Translations under genes and position numbers: made by a program | Shown here: positions 6,614 to 11,192 of the stretch, one piece after another | Position numbering within the stretch: the first letter of the stretch is position 1 | How the letters are laid out: each line of letters starts with the position of its first letter | NCBI GenBank assembly: GCA_027081695.1 | Contig: JALWJI010000168.1 | Coordinates: forward strand, 1-11,192 | Length of the DNA stretch: 11,192 bases | Direction of reading: 5' to 3' | From: Acidilobaceae archaeon | GTDB taxonomy: Archaea; Thermoproteota; Thermoprotei_A; Sulfolobales; Acidilobaceae | The notes under the pieces: model-generated | What the model saw: only the letters and a program-made list of their open reading frames with translations | What the model was told of the DNA's origin: nothing | Databases searched by the model: none

Positions 6614-6618
6614 AAAAA
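6614..6618 (-). terminator. Oligo-T stop after the subtilase gene
   Basis: Read on the minus strand, a TATTTTTCC tract with five consecutive T lies about 30 bases after the TAA of the protease gene at 6646-6648. The 116-base gap to the PIN gene also holds a second T-rich stretch near 6590. Together they make termination between the two genes likely. Confidence 0.35.
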
Positions 6619-6645
6619 TATTTGTGTAGTATATTGGTTTTGATA

Positions 6646-9600
6646 TTATGGTTTTACTCCTCTTATTGCTAGGACTATTCCTGCTATTGCTGCTACTAGG
6701 GCTACTCCTCCTACTCTGACTCCTGTGCTGGCTGTGCCCTGTGTTTCTTCTAGTTGGCTGCTTAGCTGTGTTACGTTCTGCTCTAGTAGGCTCTGTAGCT
6801 GTGATAGTTGGTCTAGTATGTTGTTTTCTGCCTGTGATATCTGTGCTGAGAGATCGTCTAGCTTAACTAGTATCTGTCCGCTTGTTGTGTTTATGAGCGC
6901 GTAGATGTTGCCGGCCTCGTCCTGGATTAGTCCTTGGAGGCTACCGTTAAGGTTGTTTATTAGGTTTTGTAGGTTGTTTGTGCTTGTAGCTATTAGGTTC
7001 TGGACGTTGTCTAGCTTGTAGAGTACTTGGTTGGAGTTGTTTGAGACGAGTGCATAGATGTTGCCGGCTTCGTCGGCTATTATGCTTGTTATGCTCATGT
7101 TCATCGACTGGATCATGTATAGTATGTCTTCTAGGGAGGCATTTCCTACGGATCCATATATTCCTTCGACTAGGCTTTCTACATAGACTTTTGACTTTGC
7201 TAGTGTTGAGCCGTCGAGTCCTACAATTTTCATGCAGTGCTCTCCGCTCGCTACGAATGGTACGTTTACCGTGGTGAGTATTTGGCCGTTAGCATCTGAT
7301 CTGAGTATGCTTATGAAATTGCCGTCTATGTATAGGTAGACCATTTGTTCTTTCTCGAGTCCTGTCGCGTTGATCTCTAGTGTACCTGGTGAGGTTGTGT
7401 TCATTGGTGTTAACTCGAGTTTTGCCATTATTGTTAGTGATGCATATGTCCTATAGATCTCGTCGCCTCCTATGAATGCTACTGAATGTTTGCCACCTGG
7501 TAATAGTGGGACTGTGAAGGTTACTGTGGCAGTTCCGTTTCTATCTGTTGTAACACTTAGTAGGTATTCTCCGTCCACGTAGACGTTTACCTGGTAATCT
7601 GCTGGTAGATCTGAGAGTTGGAATTCTACTGTTTCACCTACGGTTGCGTTTACTTCTGACGGTGTTACGTTGAAGGTCTTTGCGGCTGCCCATTTGACTG
7701 CGTTCAGGAATATGTTGTATGCGTCGGGGGTCCAGAATGCTATGTCTTGGTATTCTTCGGGTGCCCAGCTTGCTAATAGTATGATCTTTGCTCCATTGTC
7801 TAGTACTTTGTAGGCTATTGCATCACCTGGGATTGATCCGTCGCCTAGCATTAGTTTGGCTAAGGTTGTTCCGCTGAACCCTGAGAATGCCGCGTAGTCT
7901 GTGCCCCAGCCTCCTGGGTTGGCTTCTAGTATCTTTACTATGTCTCCTACATTGTAGCCTTCAAATAATGGGCTGGCTTCTGTTATCTGGATGTATATTT
8001 CTCCATAGAAGTCGCCTACTATTCTTCCGGAGGGATCTGAGAGGTAGTTGTACATTGCGTTTATACCGTAGCCGAATAGGTCTGGGTACCATGGACTGCT
8101 CCACTGATCCATGAATATCACGCTTATGCCGGTGTCGTTTATGGCGTTCCATACAGCGTAGAACTCATCGTATGATGGGAACGGTGCATAGTAGTAGCCT
8201 GCCCATATTCCTGCGTTGAAGAATCCACTGTAGAGGGCTTCGGCGAAGGAGTACGGGTCGTTGAAGTCTTCTGCGTACCATCCTAGTTGGTCTTGTATTA
8301 TGGTCTTGAGCTCTCCTTGGTAGTCGTATAGGATCGCTATTCTTGGCACGTACTGGAGTACTATTTGTCCTACCTGTGTAGTCTCGTTGACTTGTACAGT
8401 CACGTTTACGTATGCTGTCTTATAGCCGGGCATTGATATTTCTAGAGTGTAGTTGCCTGATGGTAGCCAGAACTTGAAGTATCCTCCCGTACCGGCGTAG
8501 ACTTCAATTGGTGTTCCTAGGACTGAAATCTTGGCCCCTGCTAGTAGAGCATTGTCGCTTCCGGCGATTGTTCCTTCTACGTATCCGTATGGCAGCCTGT
8601 CGAGGAGTATTGTGATGTTTGTGTATAGTGATGGCTCCACTGTTGATTGTGCTAGTTTTTGTAGGCTTGTGATTATACTTGCAGGCAGTGGCTTGTTTGG
8701 CGTGGTTGTGGGTCTGGTAGCTATTGCGTAGGCTACTGCGTTCATTAGGACAAGCTCTGTGTTGTTGCTGTATAATCCGTCGCTTCCAGGCTCAATGTAC
8801 TGCATCCAGTAAGATTCTCCGAAGCTGGCCATGTATATCCATGTCGTGCCTCCTGGCGTTGTCCATATTGCTATGGATGTTCCGTTTACGCCATAGTAGT
8901 CGTCTACTATTTCTGCTAGTGGTGTGACTGGAACGCTTGTGTTCCAATCATATACTACGTAGTCTGCATAGGAGCTGAGATTAAGGTCGGCTAGGTAGAA
9001 CCATGTATCATTATCTGGTACCACACCATCGAATATTGGATGAGATGGTACCAGCATGTTTACTCGTACATATTCGGCTGATGGATAGTCGTAGGATTTT
9101 GCTATAGGTGCTGGATATCCGGCGCTGACTATATCATTGGAGTAGAGGTAGAGCGCGTCAATTGCAGTTGTTCCTGAGAAGCTTGTAGCCAAGAATATTA
9201 GTGGTGTGTTTGTGAAGTCTGCCATGACTAGTAGTCCTAGTACTTCTTCTAGTGTTGGATCATCGTATTTGTTGGGCTTGAAGTGGTCGACGACGATTGC
9301 TACTGGGTTAATGTATCCATTCGCCCAGTCTGAGAGTAATAGTGCTACGTCATCGTATTCTAATACTGGGTATCCTAGCCCGGATAATAGTATTGCCAGG
9401 TGTGGCTCCGTGTAATAGTCGATGTTTCCTAGTACTATTACTGTCGGTGGTATAGGCTCTAGGTAGAAGTCTAGTACAAGGGTCTGGTTTGGTGCTAGGG
9501 TTATGTTTTCTGTCGCCGGCATATAGCCGGGAGCATATACTGTGATCGCATGGGGGCCGGCTGGGACATTTGTTAAGTTATAGTAACCGTCTGGGCCTGT

Positions 9601-11192
9601 GTATGTGAATAGTACTCCGCCGTCTACTATTACTGTTGCATTTGCTATGGGTAGACCTGTTGAATTATCGTAGACGAATCCTTCTATGGTTCCTGATCCT
9701 AGAGGTGTTAATGGTACTGCTACTATTGTTGTTTCATTTTCTCTAACGGTTACACTTGTATTGAACATGTTGTATCCTGGCGCATATACTTCTAGCGTGT
9801 ATGTGCCTGGTTGTACGCTCATCTCGAAGAATCCTGTATCATTAGTATATGTCGATACTCCTGCTTCTACGAGGCTTACTTCTGCTCCGGAGACCGGGAG
9901 CATTGTTACACTATCGTATACATAGCCGGCTACTGTTCCATTTGATACTATTACCTCTACTACCACAGTCTTCTCCTGGTATCCCCAGGCACTGAATACT
10001 AGGGTGTATGTACCTGGGTCGAGTGGTATCTTAAAGGTTCCGTCGGGTCTGACAGGATAGGTCTTGTTAATCTCCACCACGTAAACCTGTGTCCATGGGA
10101 TCGGCTGATAATCCTCTGAGTCGAGGACCAGCCCCTGTACTCCACTAGTCTTAGCATATGATTGTGCTATTTCTACTGCTGTCAGCGCATCTATTCTACC
10201 GTATCCATAGTAGATGTCTTGTCCTGGATCTCCTAGATCTACGGATGCATTCTGGAGTATCTCATAGACTTTTTCTGGAAGATCATCGACTGGGTTCTCA
10301 TACCATCCGCTGGCCTGAAGGATGAGAGCAACTGTTCCTGCAGCGTGCGGTGTTGCCATGCTTGTGCCGCTCCACGATTCGTAGCCTCCGCCAGGTACTG
10401 AGCTTGTTATGTCTACTCCTGGGGCCGAGAAGTCTGGTTTAATATAGCTGCTTGGATAGGTGTTATAGAAGGGCCATTCTGTTGGCGGGTCTGGCCAGTT
10501 TACGACTTCTCCGCTGCTAAAGTAAGCTACTTGGTCATATTCGTCTGTTGCTCCTATGCCGAATACGCCCCATATGTTTCCTGGGTTGCTACTTGTACCA
10601 GGTCCATCGTTTCCTATAGCTGCTACGACAATGATGTTTGCTAGTAGTGCTGCTTCTATTCCTGGGAAGAGTTCTGTTCCATAGTATCCGGAGGCTCCTA
10701 GGCTCATTGATATTACGTGGGCAGGTAAGCCTGTGTAGACTATTTCGCTTGTGTCAGGGTCTATATAGAAGGGCTCTACTGCCCACTGGATTCCTGCGAG
10801 TACTTGCGCGAATGTACCCCCTCCTCCGGGTAGGACTAGTCCATGCATTAGAGTTGCGTCTGGAGCAACTCCAATCAATATATCAGAGGTATCTCCTCCT
10901 AGTGCGGTTCCACTCGTGTGCGTTCCATGGCCGTCTGTATCGTGTGGCTCGCTTAGTATCGGGTTACCATTGTCGTCGAACTCCATCCAGCCTCCAGGAT
11001 AGTATGGACTTGTAGGATCGAGTGTAAGCATTTTTCCTTGGAGAGCTGGATGTGTTATGTCTACACCTGTGTCTAGTACTGCTATTCTTACTCCTTCTCC
11101 TGTGTAGCCTAGGCTCCAAGCGTCAGTAGCGTTGATCTTGAATATACCCCAGCTCTCAACCGTGCTGCTTGTTTTTACACGTTGTTTCGATA
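6646..11192 (-). CDS. Giant membrane-anchored subtilisin-like surface protease (5' end runs off window)
   Basis: The frame is open to the right edge, so the signal peptide and propeptide are outside; 1514 residues are visible, counted here from the first full codon at 11190. A complete family S8 serine protease domain occupies about 12-345: D40 in AVLDTGVD, H88 in DGHGTHTSG, oxyanion N194 in AAIGNDGPG and nucleophile S277 in GTSMATPHAAG. Three carboxypeptidase-regulatory-like beta modules follow (about 350-415, 418-497, 500-580), each with a PGTYTL-type hairpin and a GY or PGY turn. Next come a Rossmann-like module (about 583-805), a fourth beta module (about 869-948), a second Rossmann-like module (about 950-1172) and two Ig-like domains (about 1173-1256 and 1257-1340). 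A 51-residue repeat pair and a coiled coil (about 1366-1480) lead to a membrane helix (about 1493-1509) with a short RGVKP tail. Many N-x-S/T sequons fit an exported, C-terminally anchored protein degrading proteins at the cell surface. The plan recalls large crenarchaeal surface subtilases such as STABLE of Staphylothermus; orthology is not shown. Confidence 0.93.
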   Translation of the reverse strand, partial: SKQRVKTSSTVESWGIFKINATDAWSLGYTGEGVRIAVLDTGVDITHPALQGKMLTLDPTSPYYPGGWMEFDDNGNPILSEPHDTDGHGTHTSGTALGGDTSDILIGVAPDATLMHGLVLPGGGGTFAQVLAGIQWAVEPFYIDPDTSEIVYTGLPAHVISMSLGASGYYGTELFPGIEAALLANIIVVAAIGNDGPGTSSNPGNIWGVFGIGATDEYDQVAYFSSGEVVNWPDPPTEWPFYNTYPSSYIKPDFSAPGVDITSSVPGGGYESWSGTSMATPHAAGTVALILQASGWYENPVDDLPEKVYEILQNASVDLGDPGQDIYYGYGRIDALTAVEIAQSYAKTSGVQGLVLDSEDYQPIPWTQVYVVEINKTYPVRPDGTFKIPLDPGTYTLVFSAWGYQEKTVVVEVIVSNGTVAGYVYDSVTMLPVSGAEVSLVEAGVSTYTNDTGFFEMSVQPGTYTLEVYAPGYNMFNTSVTVRENETTIVAVPLTPLGSGTIEGFVYDNSTGLPIANATVIVDGGVLFTYTGPDGYYNLTNVPAGPHAITVYAPGYMPATENITLAPNQTLVLDFYLEPIPPTVIVLGNIDYYTEPHLAILLSGLGYPVLEYDDVALLLSDWANGYINPVAIVVDHFKPNKYDDPTLEEVLGLLVMADFTNTPLIFLATSFSGTTAIDALYLYSNDIVSAGYPAPIAKSYDYPSAEYVRVNMLVPSHPIFDGVVPDNDTWFYLADLNLSSYADYVVYDWNTSVPVTPLAEIVDDYYGVNGTSIAIWTTPGGTTWIYMASFGESYWMQYIEPGSDGLYSNNTELVLMNAVAYAIATRPTTTPNKPLPASIITSLQKLAQSTVEPSLYTNITILLDRLPYGYVEGTIAGSDNALLAGAKISVLGTPIEVYAGTGGYFKFWLPSGNYTLEISMPGYKTAYVNVTVQVNETTQVGQIVLQYVPRIAILYDYQGELKTIIQDQLGWYAEDFNDPYSFAEALYSGFFNAGIWAGYYYAPFPSYDEFYAVWNAINDTGISVIFMDQWSSPWYPDLFGYGINAMYNYLSDPSGRIVGDFYGEIYIQITEASPLFEGYNVGDIVKILEANPGGWGTDYAAFSGFSGTTLAKLMLGDGSIPGDAIAYKVLDNGAKIILLASWAPEEYQDIAFWTPDAYNIFLNAVKWAAAKTFNVTPSEVNATVGETVEFQLSDLPADYQVNVYVDGEYLLSVTTDRNGTATVTFTVPLLPGGKHSVAFIGGDEIYRTYASLTIMAKLELTPMNTTSPGTLEINATGLEKEQMVYLYIDGNFISILRSDANGQILTTVNVPFVASGEHCMKIVGLDGSTLAKSKVYVESLVEGIYGSVGNASLEDILYMIQSMNMSITSIIADEAGNIYALVSNNSNQVLYKLDNVQNLIATSTNNLQNLINNLNGSLQGLIQDEAGNIYALINTTSGQILVKLDDLSAQISQAENNILDQLSQLQSLLEQNVTQLSSQLEETQGTASTGVRVGGVALVAAIAGIVLAIRGVKP
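6790..7095 (-). repeat. Two tandem 51-residue repeats in the protease stalk
   Basis: Within the protease, residues about 1366-1416 and 1417-1467 form a pair of repeats in register. Each carries DEAGNIYAL (starting at D1373 and D1424) and then a matching segment, QVLYKLDNV in the first and QILVKLDDL in the second. The period is exactly 51 residues. The codons differ at several third positions (GAA/GAG, TAT/TAC, GCA/GCG in the shared motif), so the duplication is not recent and protein-level selection has kept it. The second repeat continues into a Leu/Gln-rich coiled-coil-like stretch before the membrane helix. Confidence 0.8.
9451..10143 (-). repeat. Three consecutive carboxypeptidase-regulatory-like beta modules in the protease
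   Basis: Residues about 350-415, 418-497 and 500-580 of the visible protease share one outline: a G-x-(V/I)-x-G-x-V opening strand, a middle (D/N)-x-(T/D)-G-x-(F/Y) turn, a PG-(T/P)-(Y/H) hairpin, then (A/Y)-(P/W)GY. Such modules are common, small, non-catalytic beta-sandwiches in secreted proteins and probably act as spacers or binding units. A fourth copy lies separately at about residues 869-948 (positions 8347-8586), between the two Rossmann-like modules. Confidence 0.75.

Noticed and set aside
10638..11015. A 125-residue plus-strand open frame opposite the protease catalytic domain
   Set aside because: The minus-strand frame there contains the full subtilase catalytic motifs. The plus-strand product is low-complexity Leu/Arg/Ser with no ribosome-binding site.
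11029..11031. ATG at 11031 as the start of the protease
   Set aside because: The frame stays open upstream to the window edge and includes the catalytic Asp motif AVLDTGVD at D40, so the true start lies outside the window.

Overview
This window looks like chromosomal DNA of a thermophilic archaeon, probably a member of the Thermoproteota (Crenarchaeota) and perhaps Desulfurococcales-like. The evidence is an archaeal-type prefoldin alpha subunit, a Nob1-type PIN endonuclease and a protein-L-isoaspartate methyltransferase. Arg is written mostly AGA/AGG, Ile ATA and Leu CTA. GGTG/GGTGAT ribosome-binding sites and AT-rich TATA-like boxes lie in short intergenic gaps. Two very large exported proteins carry many N-x-S/T sequons. 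The family assignment is an inference from style and gene content, not from a database match.

Layout, left to right. Positions 1-3586 (minus) hold a nearly complete giant RND/MMPL-type membrane transporter; its reading frame is open through the left edge, so only the last few codons and the stop are missing. Positions 3689-4369 (minus) hold pcm. A compact divergent promoter region follows, then a five-helix membrane protein of unknown function (4485-5141, plus), prefoldin alpha (5316-5735, plus) and a 69-residue unknown protein (5872-6081, plus). A Nob1-like PIN endonuclease (6083-6529, minus) meets the 69-residue gene tail to tail with one base between the stop codons. Positions 6646-11192 (minus) hold a giant subtilisin-like surface protease whose frame stays open through the right edge; its propeptide and signal sequence lie outside the window.

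Functionally there are two groups. The small central genes are housekeeping quality-control and RNA genes: repair of isoaspartyl damage (Pcm), holding of unfolded proteins for the chaperonin (prefoldin alpha) and pre-rRNA end processing (Nob1-like). The two flanking giants are cell-surface proteins: a transporter with a roughly 660-residue external domain, and a modular protease attached to the membrane by a C-terminal helix behind a stalk-like repeat and coiled-coil region. They share a codon style (third-position A and C) that differs from pcm and the Nob1-like gene. Nothing shows that they act together.

No tRNA, rRNA, CRISPR array, insertion sequence or integration site was recognised. No multi-gene defence system or other clearly new system is visible. 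The most unusual material is the architecture of the two surface proteins.
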